A stretch of DNA of 64,000 nt from Crossaster papposus (lineage: Eukaryota; Echinodermata; Asteroidea; Velatida; Solasteridae): positions 868,001 to 932,000 of the forward strand of contig JBAIAA010000078.1 in the NCBI GenBank assembly GCA_037893245.1, written 5' to 3'. The translations under genes and the position numbers were made by a program. Positions 11,400-22,400 of the stretch are shown here, piece after piece; the first letter of the stretch is position 1, and each line of letters begins with the position of its first letter. Below the pieces are notes generated by a model that saw nothing but the letters and a program-made list of their open reading frames with translations, had not been told where the DNA came from and ran no database searches.

Positions 11400-12110
11400 A
11401 CAAAACTCTAAAGTAACTGAAATAATTCCAACTCACCTCTCCCTCAAGTCTTCGAGTTTCACGCCGTCCAGTTTTCCCGTGGTCTCTTGTTCTGACTTGG
11501 CAGCACAATTCGTTTATCCTGATTGCTGATATGAGCGTGCAGAGTGTGTGTGTGCGTTGCAATCACGATGCTGTGGCGTTTAGCCATTTATACTTGCCGA
11601 AGTGCCCGCCTACCGCGGCAACTCTTGGCTAGTCATCTCTGTGACGTCCTCTCATGCCCCCCCCCCCCTATTCCTTCCCCCGCGCAGCTCTATCTCTCTT
11701 ATTTTCCAAACGCAGTGACAGGTAATTGAAAGGGATCTCCAAATAGGAAATGAGATCTTTCTGGTGATGAACTTCCCCGCGCGCGCATCGTCTTCTTCCG
11801 CTACGGCGGCGTTGTCCGTCCTCCTTGAATTTGCATATGTCCTCTTCTTGTTAAATTTCACGATTTATTATCTCCAGAAGTGTTTACAGAGTAAGGCTAA
11901 GGTGTGTTTTTTTACTGCGCGTGTTTTGTTTAATATTCATAAGTAGACTACGTGACCAATCAGTGGTGACATGCAAATCGGACAGAAGCGGATGGCTGTT
12001 TTGGCGGTGAGTATGTCTCAACAAGTGGCCAATGAGATTGCGGAATTGCATGTATATACATGCCTGGTGATATAATATGCGCGCATGGTTGTAGGTTTTC
12101 ATATAGAAGA
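11400..12110 (-). promoter_or_regulatory. Candidate GC-rich regulatory block with possible splice donor
   Basis: This block is richer in GC and CpG than its surroundings (for example CCCCGCGCGCGCATCG near 11772). Octamer-like POU motifs ATTTGCAT (about 11829) and ATGCAAAT (about 11970) are present. On the minus strand, a frame from about 11513 down to 11437 encodes a charged peptide ending KLDGVKLEDLRER at a consensus donor GTGAGT (11436-11431). An in-frame stop lies just upstream (11516-11514), and no acceptor or ATG resolves the frame. Its role as a first exon and promoter is a guess. Confidence 0.15.
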
Positions 12111-12298
12111 TGTTTTTCTCCAATTATTGTTTGACGTAAGAAGAAGGTGGGTGCATTATGTGGTACCTTTACAATTATCCCAAATATAACGCAGTCGTCA
12201 TCGATGGTCATTTGTTTTCTTCAAAAAAAGACAAGTTGATGTAAATTATTTAACGTCAATTTAGTTTATGATTCTTACAAATTGAATTGCATATTTAA

Positions 12299-12683
12299 AG
12301 GTAGTATACACCATTTGCAGATATCGAAAATATTTACTACCGAATTATTAATAAATTTCTTACTCATCTGAAAGTAAATAATGATTCTAGGCACCCAACA
12401 AAATTATAGCGCTAGATATCCTGTAATTATTCCGAAAAATATAATTTTATAATGAAAAATTCGCGATCGCCGGACGGCGATCGCGAAAAAACAAAGATAA
12501 CATAAGAATAACTGCTCGACGCCGGTTGAAAAAAACCGCTGTTTTTCGTGCTTTTCTCGGCATCAATGAATCTAAAACTTCGGACAGCTCAGTTAAACCG
12601 ACGATATTTACTATGAAATACAACCCCCCAAATCTACTCATTCATGATAATTAAAGCAATGACCAATGGTGTAAATACTACCT
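12299..12683. mobile_element. TTAA-MITE family A, full reference copy
   Basis: 385 bp flanked by TTAA at 12295-12298 and 12684-12687. Termini AGGTAGTATACACCATT and AATGGTGTAAATACTACCT are inverted repeats. The interior includes a self-complementary CGCGATCGCCGGACGGCGAT block. It carries the uninterrupted TTAA site occupied in the copy at 4190-4741. Non-coding. The TTAA duplications point to piggyBac- or Kolobok-type mobilisation. Confidence 0.9.
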
Positions 12684-12768
12684 TTAAGGTTATATTTGTC
12701 GTCATAAGAAGGTGTGTTGTCTTCCTGCCACAGGACACTGTTTACTGTCAGTATTATTGTTAGAATCA

Positions 12769-13016
12769 GGGCAGTAAGGATGGTATAGCGGTTCTTTCCT
12801 CGCCTTTTACCACTGTGACCCGGGTTCGAACCCCGCCTGGGCCAATATGTGGTTTGGGTTTTCAGTCTCTACCTGAATCCGTGGGTTTTCCCCTGGATAT
12901 TCTTGTTGGGTTTCCCTCCCACGTCTAAAACTGTACCTTCTCCTATTTGTCTTCTCTCTAACATTTTCTTTAGGGTTGCGAACAATCTTTTGAGGGGTCA
13001 TTAGAAATAAATAATA
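12769..13016 (+). mobile_element. tRNA-derived SINE
   Basis: The head resembles a tRNA with an A-box-like TGGTATAGCGGTT (12781-12793) and a perfect B-box GGTTCGAACCC (12823-12833), which together form an RNA polymerase III internal promoter. The anticodon and acceptor arms do not form a convincing tRNA. It is followed by a SINE-like body (CCGTGGGTTTTCCCC, GGGTTTCCCTCCCACG) resembling a motif shared by many invertebrate SINEs, and an AT tail (GAAATAAATAATA). Transcribed RNAs of this kind are moved by LINE machinery; the partner LINE is not identified. Confidence 0.75.
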
Positions 13017-13828
13017 GCCTAATGGTGATGATAATAATAATCATGTGGCCCTGTCGTTCATTTCTGTATCAAAACCAGTCACTGTCTGCTGCACACACAA
13101 GAATGTAACCGACAGAGAAAATAATGACAGAGGTGGACCTCAGAACTATAAGCAAATATAATTGTTCCCTCAATTGTTATACAAATACCCCTCGCTGATG
13201 TTCTGCCTTGAAATGTCATGTTATTGCAGACGTAACTGTAATTATTGCGATTGCAAGCGCAGTCATTATGCGAAATTGACTATGATTCAACGGTGTACCA
13301 TGGCTCCTGTTGTTCACTGCACAAATAATAATAATCCCTGCATTGTTCAAAATATCGACGTATTTTGTAGCCCGTTGTGCCTGTAACTGTCGTGGACTGC
13401 AATATCGGAAAAGTAATTAGGTACGACATATTGGCGCAACCACTATAATTATAGCCAATATTACTACGTTCACCTCTGTTGATCTAAATATGAAAGTGTT
13501 GTTTTTATTTATTTGTATTCAGAAGTGGTGCGCGTTCAATAAATAGCGTGGATATTTGATATTTGGTGGATCTGTACAATATAAGTGAATGTATTCATTC
13601 TAGGGGTTAGCTGGGTTTTGTCCATGATATTGGGGAATTTGTCACAGCAATGGTTGGTTTTTTTCCTTGTTTTTTCTAAAACTGCACCGTAAAAACGTTG
13701 AGTAAAAAATGTTGGGTAAATCCATTTGTCCATTTGACCAATAATTTGTCTCTTTTTATACGAAATGTCTGGTGTTTTATCAACACCCATTTTTTTTTTA
13801 AATGAGCGGTAGGTTTTATTATTCTGAT
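13017..13828. other. Unassigned DNA
   Basis: No gene recognised. The stretch at about 13680-13828 has transposon-like text (ACTGCACCGTAAAAACG) and leads into the tandem repeat at 13829, so the two may be parts of one element. Confidence 0.4.
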
Positions 13829-14092
13829 TGGGTGAAGTGTAATACCCACAATTGATGGGCAATATGTACCAAGTCGTTGGATGATTTTATATTAATGTAT
13901 TACGTAAAGTAGATTACCCAGGAGTTATGGGTGATCTGTATCATGTTGGTTGATTTTATTGTTTTTAATTGAGTGAACTGGATTACTCAGTAGTGATTAG
14001 CAATACCGTGTCGGGTGATTTAACATGTTTTGTTGGATAAAGTAAATTATAGTAGTGATGAGTAATCTGTATCATGTTAGTTGATTTTATAT
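13829..14092 (+). repeat. Degenerate tandem repeat, about 65-80 bp x 4
   Basis: Successive blocks repeat the pattern GGATTACYCAGTAGTGAT, a short GTRATCTGTATCATGT and GTTGATTTTAT; the clearest are near 13908, 13978 and 14044. Units differ by many substitutions and small indels. A short hairpin ATGCGTGTTCAACACGCAT follows at 14095-14113. Confidence 0.6.
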
Positions 14093-14113
14093 GTATGCGT
14101 GTTCAACACGCAT

Positions 14114-15600
14114 TATTATAATGTAGGACAGTGAGGTCCACTATTGACAAACGTCAAATGTTGACTTGTTGAGATTTGTGCATAAAACATATAATTATGT
14201 CTTGCTAAAAAAGTTGAAAGACAAACAAGAGAGGGCCAAAAGCTGTGAGTGTAGACGTTCATGTATCAATGTACGTACGGCCGATGGTTTCGTATTGCTT
14301 GGCCGGCCATCGCAATGCGCTCATGCGTGAAGTTACGTTGCCAGCTGTGTGTTCACGTCACTGAGGTCCGGAGTGCGAATATTGTATTCCCAAACGATAT
14401 CCGGATTGTTGAGCGCCCTCTGCAATATGTTTAATTATACGCAAGCATTATCATATCTAGGTATATAATTCAATAAATTATTGTTATCCGTCGTGCTCTT
14501 GTTAAATACTTGTCGTGGAAACTCGAGGTTAGTGGTTGGAAGCATTGCATTTTGTTTAAGTCTAATTTTATTTTTTCTTAATTTGTGGCTGTGGACGACT
14601 TTTTTTAACGGGAAATAAATTTCAAAATATCATTAGGTTCGAAATTGTTCTTTTTAATTCCGATTCTCATAGCGTACGCTCAACTTAAATGTTGTTAGGG
14701 CACGGACTCGCGAAGTGTACCTAACTAAAGGCAAATATCCCAACATATGAACAAAAAACATTGCCAATTATTTGACAAAACAATGTCCAACACCGGTTGG
14801 GGAATATTTAACCAATAGCTTAACCTGTTGTTATTGAGACCAACATTGGGCAAACAAAATGGACAAAGCATTTAAACAAATTTAAACAGTGTAACAAGCT
14901 AACTTTGAAAGCCGGTAAGCCCTTTCGCAGCCCTTTGTCTCAGATCTAAATATCAGTGGTGAATATATGGGGTGGGGGTGCAACCCCTTCCGTTTAGTAC
15001 GGGCTAATACTACTTCTCCAAAATTGACTCAAAGTTCCTCGAATTTTCTTAGAATTCAGGTTGAAGAATTGTTGAGTTCGAATTTTCCGGAGGCAGGCCA
15101 GTGATAACATGTATTTCATGCTTCTTCGCTGCGATCGTATGAAGGAAAAACAGTTTATTTCTAATGTAAAAACAGATCACACAAAGGGAAGCAAATAACT
15201 TGAATCTTTAGAATTTAATTAACAATATGCAACAGAGTCTACACGGAGCGTCTGAGTGTATGATACATTTTACCTCCCATGAACGTTAACACACACAAAT
15301 CTTGTCAAAAGAAGACATTTCTGTTTTCATATACACATCAGAATTTATTGAAACTGTGATTACATAAGATGATTATTTAATATAGAATTCTCTGTAATAA
15401 GATGTTTGAATTAGAAATATAAGTCATGACCCATGTTCCTCTACTTTGACAACAATTTAGAAATCCATTCACATATAATTTTAAATGAATAATGCAAATT
15501 ACCTAGCCCTAGACAAATATAGTCAAACATGTGAATAAATCTACTATTAATAATGCAAACAATAAATCTCGACCCACCGAGTGAATAATTAAATAGCAAA
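14114..15600. other. Unassigned DNA with one CTCF-like motif
   Basis: GAGCGCCCTCTGCAA (14411-14425) is, on the minus strand, TTGCAGAGGGCGCTC, which fits the CTCF core. No gene is seen. About 14740-14890 is rich in CCAAYA/TTTGNCAA words and may be another decayed element. Confidence 0.35.
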
Positions 15601-16040
15601 TTATGTTCGAATAACACGACTTTACACATCTTCACATGATTATGGTCCTCTAGACCCTTCGGTCGTGGAAGACTACTATATTTTGGCGAAAACAACTCTG
15701 CCATAAAAAAGAATTGGAATAATAAAAAAATAATAGCAAATGTTGTTTGTTTCACAGATCGCATATACCGCTAAAAAATAGCACGACTTCACACGTCTTT
15801 GTCTTCTAGACCCTTTCGGTATCTTCCCGAAATAAAATATAATTTATTGCATTTTTATTAAAATATAAGAATAATTTTGAAATAAGCAAAAATCCAGTAT
15901 CACATATTTTGATCTATAATAATGCATGTACCGTTGTTACCGAAAACAAACGCAACTTCACAGGTCTTGGTTCTCTAGACCCTTCGGGTATCTCCTCGGG
16001 GAACACTAACTCTAGCCTCCATGCTCTTCGGATCCTTCTG
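15601..16040 (+). repeat. Degenerate tandem repeat, about 156-170 bp x 3
   Basis: The block CGACTTCACACGTCTT then CTAGACCCTTCGG recurs with CTAGACCC at 15650, 15806 and 15975. A weaker fourth piece (CTTCGGATCCTTCTGGTATG) lies at about 16026-16045. The spacers are AT-rich and poorly conserved. Confidence 0.65.
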
Positions 16041-16085
16041 GTATGTCCCGAAAATGACAAGTATATAAATTGTTAGGTTTCTTTT

Positions 16086-16676
16086 GTATTTTCGTTCACT
16101 TTTTGTGTAGATTTGCTAAACTATACATTTTTGGAAACGTTAGGATATACCTAACATGAAAACTAATGTTTGCATTTGCTCTTAGGTTCTTTATGGCGGC
16201 CATCTTGGATTTTTTAAATGGCATTTTAATGGCGTCATGATGACGTCACACAATTTAAAAAAATTGTGTGCATATGTCTATGACCCAATAAATATATTAC
16301 AAAAATAATTTTGAATTTATTATGTTCTGTTGATGAGATATGGCTTAAAGGTCCAAAAATGAAACAAAATTATAACAAATCACACGATGACGTCATCATG
16401 ATGTCACTTCAATTTATATCTATAACACATCCCGCCATACCTGCATACCAAGTTTGAACCCAATCGGGCTTATACTTCCAGAGATATAGGGCATTAAAAA
16501 TGGACCTTTAATGTGACACCTAATGACTTTTCATGTGTCACGTCACATTAAAAAAACATTTTTTTTCAAAAAATAACTTAAAACAAACGTAAACATTGGT
16601 TTTCATGTTGAGTATATCCTAACGTTTCCAAAAATGTATAGTTTAGCAAACCTACACACAAAATAAACGAAACTTT
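16086..16676. mobile_element. Foldback MITE carrying a satellite-related core
   Basis: Arms of about 85-95 bp are inverted copies: left TTGCTAAACTATACATTTTT with GGAAACGTTAGGATATAC, right GTATATCCTAACGTTTCC with AAAATGTATAGTTTAGCAA. The core (about 16200-16540) holds TGACGTCATCATGATGTCAC, ATAACACATCCCGCCATACC, then GCATACCAAGTTTGAACC and CCAGAGATA. That is the same block tandemly repeated at 58320-62800. Non-coding. Confidence 0.85.
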
Positions 16677-18559
16677 CAATATGTACAAAAACATGACTAA
16701 AACAGAAAACCTGTAAAATAATTTGAAAAAGATTTGGTATTTATAAGAGTCAAATATATACCCAAATCACACAACTGTGTATACAACTCATCTTAACTCA
16801 GCTGGACATACACAAATTAAAAAACCCAATGAAGTCTGATTTTTTTCTTAATTATTATTATTATTATTACCGCCATCAATCAAGATAAAGCTAGATTGAT
16901 TACTCCTGCGAAATCGGACTATACGCTCACTATGCGTGTTCGATTGAGCACGCATAGCGAGCGTTACGGGTTGCGTAACAATCCATCATTCAACCGAACA
17001 AAACTAAAATGTGTTTTCCTTGAAAACTCTCAAATAGATTAATGTTTTAGCATTGCCAAATGAGATACTTCCCCAGGTAACCGGCTCGGGCGGGTCCGTT
17101 ACTTGGGCCAACCTCGAGTAAGCGCGATAAGTCATGTGAGAGGCAAATCAAACGGTGTCGCGCTTACTAGAGTAAGCACAGGGAAGTAATCTTTATAACG
17201 CGGTATAAGATTCAAATTCACATTCACTGGATTTAGATCCACTTAACCCAGGGTGTGAACTTGAACTGAATGGTGTGAATTTGGAGCATTTGGAAATATT
17301 TTGTTGAAATCGCATCCTGCTAAAGACCGTGTACGCTTTGAATGCAAAACCACTTCATAATTATGAACTCTTTCCTATAGTGTAAGAAGTGAGCGAGCCG
17401 TTTCTCAGTGGACTTTTTTCCGCGGTATACCGCGACGTAACATTTCATTCTCCGTGCAAGAATGTCACAGTTGACTTCCAGACAGAAGTTTACGCGTGGT
17501 CGCGGTACTTCGACTTGTCAGCATCCCTGATGATGACTTACTGCGGCTGAAGGGACATTTTCCGCGACCACTTTCGGCCTGGTACGTTGACAGCGGTACG
17601 TCGACCGCGGTACGTCGATAGGGACAATAGTCTACCGCGCGTTCCCATTGGATTACATTTTGTCATTCCACAGAAAGTCGAGGTACATTAACAACAAAAA
17701 AATCAATAGGAACACGGTTCAAGTAAGAAATTCATGTCGTGACATGTTCTATTATCCTCCAAGAAATCATACAAGTAAAGTTACATATCACCGGGGAAGC
17801 CTTTTCAAGTCGAAATCCTATCATACTATAGGAGAGATAAATTCTATAATAAAAAACAACCCGCGGATTCCAAACCCCTTAATCCTGTCTCATTATTGAC
17901 TGTCACATCTGTACGGTCCTTGAGGACCTCGCTGAGCGTGCCAACTTGGCAAGCTTTTCCTTCTATAACAAAATGGAATGTCAACAATATTCAGAATACA
18001 CAGCAGAGACCTCAAAAAATCGAAGAATACGGCACATGACGTGAATATTTTCGCAGTATCTCAAGTATCCACGAGGTTGCGCGGAGTAGTGGGGAGAAGA
18101 ATGTTTTTTCCCTTTTTTCTTCAGTTGGGTCGGTTTTGATTGATAGTATTTCGAAAGCGCTATGGATGAGGACTTCTGAAGTTTAATACAAGTGCCGTCA
18201 ATTGATTAGAGATAGGCAATCATTTGGAGATGTAAAAATCAATTCTTCTAGCCGATTGGTTTACAGATCACAATGCAAACTTCACACTCGATCTTATCAC
18301 TCGATCGTTTGTTTTTGTGCCTGTCTACTTCCGGCTACGACTTATACCCCGTTCCATCTTGATCTTATAGACCGTGTAAATATCACTAGTTCACGTTCAC
18401 TTTATCTGTGATTGCCTCGGTACCAAACACTCACTAGTCCCGTGTTTGAATTTACCCAACTGTTATCTGCGTTATCGATTAAACGGAAGTTGAGGTAAAC
18501 GAATAAAATTGTATAACAGTCATAAGATATCAGTAATTGAAATGCTTTATTTTCTTTCA
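16677..18559. other. Unassigned DNA with a 19-bp-stem hairpin
   Basis: A hairpin at 16922-16966 pairs ACGCTCACTATGCGTGTTC with GAGCACGCATAGCGAGCGT. The stretch 17400-17640 is rich in CCGCGGTA/GGTACGTCGA words, suggesting another motif-array element. No recognisable coding sequence. Confidence 0.4.
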
Positions 18560-19436
18560 AAATACACATTTAGTACCTTTGATCGAAACGTTGTAGCTCC
18601 TATATAAACAGATTTATAAGACCAGATGTTAAAAATGGGTTTTGGAGAATTTCTAGAGCGAGTAACATTTATAAGTTTACATTAATTTTGTTTGAGTTCA
18701 GCATCATAAGATTTAATTCACACCAAGTGTTTATGTTCTGCAGGTCATTCTGGAGTGCCAGCTCATCGTCCCGATCTTTGACAATCCTTTACAGCCCGGT
18801 ATCATCCGTATACTGTCTCAGGCTAGATTGCACACAAAAAGGGAGATCAAAGATATTGAATAATAAAGGTGCAAGGACTAACCCCTGTGGCACACCAGGA
18901 TGCACTGCAGAGACCAAACGCTATATTAATTTTTGTCTAAACAAAAATTGCATTAATACGTGGAGGTTTGGGCCATTCATCAAACAGCGAAACCAGTTGC
19001 GTAACACACGATCGTTTTGCCCCCCAAAACAATCTGGCAATGAGAAATGATACCCCCTCTACATACATGTGTTTAACAAGATGAGAAAAGACTATTTTTT
19101 CCAAAATGTTACCAACGACTGAGCAAAGATAACATGGGGTCTACGGTCTTAAACAAGGGGACAACATTAGCTAATTTCTAATTTGTAGGACAGAACCAGT
19201 TTCAAGAGACAAATTAAACATTCTGGCTAGATTCTGGGCTAAACTATCGGCAGCCAATTTAAGTAGCATTGGCGAAACATTGTCTGGGCCTGCTGATTTA
19301 TACATGTTAAGACCAAAGAGCAGCTTTTTTACTTCAAACGAGTTAGTGGAGAATCCATTAAGACGAAAAGTACTAGCAATTTCACACAAAATATGTCTGT
19401 TTAACAATTCACACATTCAAGTTTCCGTGTGCATAT
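18560..19436 (-). pseudogene. LINE reverse-transcriptase pseudogene (non-LTR)
   Basis: Read on the minus strand, the pieces appear in the order expected of a non-LTR reverse transcriptase. First comes LNMYKSAGPDNVSP with LLKLAADSLA and FNLSLETG (19416-19190). Next comes GVPQGLVLAPLLFNIFDLP (about 18898-18842), the GxPQGxxLxPLLF motif. Then comes YTDDTGL (about 18812-18792), the catalytic YADD box with Ala changed to Thr, followed by RIVKDRDDELALQNDL and NTWCEL, then VTRSRNSPKPIF. A stop follows the YTDD box and the reading frame shifts between blocks, so the enzyme is dead. The set of motifs fits the Jockey/CR1/L2 group. The endonuclease, C-terminus and 3' end are absent. The plus-strand frame at 18688-19050 is only its shadow. 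Confidence 0.9.
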
Positions 19437-19485
19437 CCATGATGGAATCAGTATGAAAACCTATGTCATAGGTGATTATATGGGG

Positions 19486-19640
19486 TCGCTCGATAGTCCA
19501 AAGGCTTGATAGTCCGAAGGTTCGATAGTCCGAAGGTTCGATAGTCCGAAGGTTCGATAATCCGAAGGTTTGATACTCTGAATCGACGATAAGGTTCGAT
19601 AGTCCGAATCAACAATAATGTTCGGTAGTCCAAATCGACA
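19486..19640 (+). repeat. 16-bp minisatellite
   Basis: GGTTCGATAGTCCGAA repeats about eight to nine times. The first five or six units are nearly perfect; later units (TTCGATAGTCCGAATCAACA) are diverged and spaced. Confidence 0.95.
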
Positions 19641-19876
19641 GTATCGCCGTAATTCTCTTAAGGCGGTGGGCCGCAGCCCGCCTAACTGGAGCAGCCGCGG
19701 ATTTGTGATTGAAATTCTAAAAACAAAATTGACGCATTAAAAAGGACGGATCTAGCCAAATTGCGTATACACATAAAAGGGGGTAGGTAGCTCTTGACAT
19801 TTTGACTATATCGGGCAAAATATATAGAGCTAAAAGAATTGTTCACGTTCAAGGAATTGTTTTGTTGAGATTGACT

Positions 19877-19936
19877 CCCCCCTCCCCTTCCTCCCCCTCC
19901 CCTCCCCCCCCCCTCCCCCCCCCCCCCTCCCCTCCG
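19877..19936 (+). repeat. Poly-pyrimidine (C/T) tract
   Basis: About 60 bp almost entirely C with scattered T. It explains the proline-rich and glycine-rich open frames on the two strands here (19682-20023), which I do not regard as genes. Confidence 0.95.
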
Positions 19937-21143
19937 CGGTCTCAACATATCTGTCTAATTAAAAGTTGTCCGTCATCAGCGGTTTTTGAAGGTGATATGA
20001 AGTTACTTAACCATTTCCCATAGACAGAGAACCCTTATCGTTGTATCTGAACAACCCCGCACCTGCTGAGTGCGTACCACAAGTGCTCCCATTGACATTC
20101 CCTGCTAGCCAATTCCTTAATTCATGAGCAGGTGAGGTGGTCATTAGTTTTACACCTTATCTCTTTTGCAAAGACGCAAACTGTCCGTTTTGGGTCCTTT
20201 TTATTTCACCCTCCGATTTTGTTTTTCATTTACGAGTCCAATAATCGCGCACGGGTCTGGAGTGGACTTGCACAGCGCTTTGATGAAGACAATGTAAATG
20301 TTTCAGATTGAAGTTTTACAGAGGGCACAGGGTAGCGGTTGCGCTTGCAGCCGCTGACTGCGACGAACGAATACGGGCATACATCAATCATTAATGTCCA
20401 TGACGCGACGTTTAATTCCTTACACTCAGGATTATTTACTGTGATCCATCTGCTTCAGCGGCGCTGTTGATCCTGTGAAATGTACATAAAACCACTGATT
20501 GGAAACCAGTCTCTCGTGTTTGTGTATATACAAAGTTGTAAACGGAATATATATTGTTTTGTGATCTGTCCAGAACATTACTTGATTCCTGTACATGTGT
20601 TCGGAAGAGGTGAATATGAGGTGTTCAACTAAAGACCACAATCGGTGTCCTAGTTTTAGTTATTAACGCTGTAGTAGGCCTATTATAATAGTGTATGTTT
20701 TAAGCAGCAAAGGTTCTCCAAAACTAAAAAATGGTTCTTGACAAAAGCCCTGGCGAAGTTTGACCTATATGAATGCTGTATATAGTCTGATAAGGTTTCG
20801 ATTTTGAACCAACTACTAATGATATATATATTTTTTAATGCGTCTCTGTGACGCATTTTTGGACTTCTTTTCTTGTTTTCTTAACAATGACAGCATACAA
20901 GAGTTTATTGTCACCTAATACTACTTTTTTCAGTAAATCTTGCAGTATACAGTACTATTACTACACTGGCCTATGAGAATTGTGTAGTGTTTTGTTGTTA
21001 TTAACGGAATTAGCCTGGCGGCTATGTCATTTTGTTTCTTTATTCCCCATGTTTCTTCAGGGTAAAATAAATCCCATTTCGCCCACCTTCTTTCTTGGGA
21101 TATCCAACCTTAGATGGGTCACTGAAGCAGTAACTTTCTGTTG
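19937..21143. other. Unassigned DNA
   Basis: No gene or known repeat recognised. A small hairpin with a T-run (ATGCGTCTCTGTGACGCAT) lies at about 20838-20856. Confidence 0.4.
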
Positions 21144-21147
21144 TTAA

Positions 21148-21360
21148 AAGGTAGTATAAACCATTTGCAAACTTTAAACAAACTAAACTGCTGATTTTTT
21201 ATATAATACTTTACTTGACTGTTAGTGAATAACAGTCTCAAGCATCCTGTGAAATCACGGCACCTGGTGTGATGTGGTTTTCAAGAATTTCAAATTAGTT
21301 AGTCCACATTTTATTTGCAAAACGGTCACGTATCCGTGAATGGGTAAAAACCAACTAGCC
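21148..21360. mobile_element. TTAA-MITE fragment, family B type
   Basis: Starts after TTAA (21144-21147) with AGGTAGTATAAACCATTTGC, the family A terminus. It then follows the family B interior (ACAGTCTCAAGCATCCTG, GTGTGATGTGGTTTTCAAG) shared with 7539-7630. The far end merges into the next element and cannot be fixed. Confidence 0.55.
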
Positions 21361-21900
21361 TGGTTTCCTAAGCCGATTACAAAAAAAAGACGTGTTTCCG
21401 ATGCTCAAACGGGCTAAAATATTGAACAATCGTAGGGTGACCCCCAGATACTCGGCCGACATCGGAGGGTAAAACACACCTCGGTGGGGGCATCGGAAGA
21501 ACCTAACGCGGAGTTAAATTATTCCGATGACTTGGTAATCGGGAGTTCATCTGAATCAAATCCTACACATTATTGGCCGATGCCTGTTTGATAATCCTTC
21601 ATATCGGTCATCGGTGATTTTGTGGTAGACTTATCTACAGGCCCGAAGGGGATCGCACGATATCTGACGATGACCGGCCGATGTCCCTCCGGCACCCCGT
21701 CCCAAATTGTCCACCTTTATCGACCCATTGTCGTCCGATCATTTTCCGATTATCTTCCGAATATCGCCCGAGGCTCTGTCGAGTCCCGAAAAGAACTTGA
21801 CCACTACAACGATGACCGACGGATTTTCACCGGCCCTGTGACATCTTAGAACCCCACCGATCTGTAGATATCCTCCGGCGGCTCGTTTAAATGTGACTGA
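21361..21900. mobile_element. CCGAT/ATCGG motif-array element
   Basis: About 540 bp in which short variants of CCGAT, CGATG and their complements recur every 10-40 bp in both orientations (for example CATCGGAGGG, CATCGGTGATT, GACCGGCCGATGTC, GTCCGATCATTTTCCGAT). Looks like the interior of a non-autonomous DNA element. Termini are not resolved. The 75-codon frame inside (21622-21849) is not a gene. Confidence 0.5.
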
Positions 21901-22140
21901 GGTAAGCTGGGGGTTGGAAAACGGCCCAAGGTTTAGCTTTCACGTATAATATCAACCAATCAGCAGCTTTGTTAAGATTTTAGCCCCAAATGACGTCACA
22001 CAGAAATGAACATGCCCCCACATATCAGATATTGGTTAGGATATGGCTCGGTTAACCAAGGTATTGTGATACTCATACTAATATACGATTATTATAATTA
22101 TTCCATGTGCAAGATTAGACATATTAAGCAAGGCATGTGA

Positions 22141-22400
22141 CCCCCCCCCCCCCCCCCCTCCCCCCTCTTTGGTGTTGATTAGTGTGTGTTCCTGGAATCT
22201 CAGTTATTATCTAGAGGGGTATGTTGGGGTAACAATACTCTGGAGTGTGTATAGGGTATAATGGACAATACCCTGTTTTGTGTCGGTCCCTGTGTTCCCG
22301 GAATATCAGGAATTTTCTTTCAGTTATCTAGAAGGGACAATTGTGGGTATAATAATAATAATCTGTAGTGTGTACATTGCATATTGTGGGACAAGGTAGT
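22141..22400 (+). repeat. Poly-C tract plus two 115-bp monomers
   Basis: A C-run (about 22141-22158) is followed by two related units. One is near 22166-22280 (TGTGTTCCTGGAATCTCAG, GGGGTAACAATACTCTGGAG, GTGTATAGGGTAT) and the other at 22281-22400 (TGTGTTCCCGGAATATCAGG, GGGTATAATAATAATAATC, GTGTGTACATTGCATATTG). A third copy lies inside the insertion at 40527-40710. Confidence 0.7.

Noticed and set aside
12769-12843. Functional tRNA gene
   Set aside because: A and B boxes are good, but the acceptor and anticodon stems do not pair and a SINE body follows, so it is a SINE head.
18688-19050. 120-codon plus-strand frame
   Set aside because: Antisense shadow of the LINE reverse-transcriptase pseudogene.
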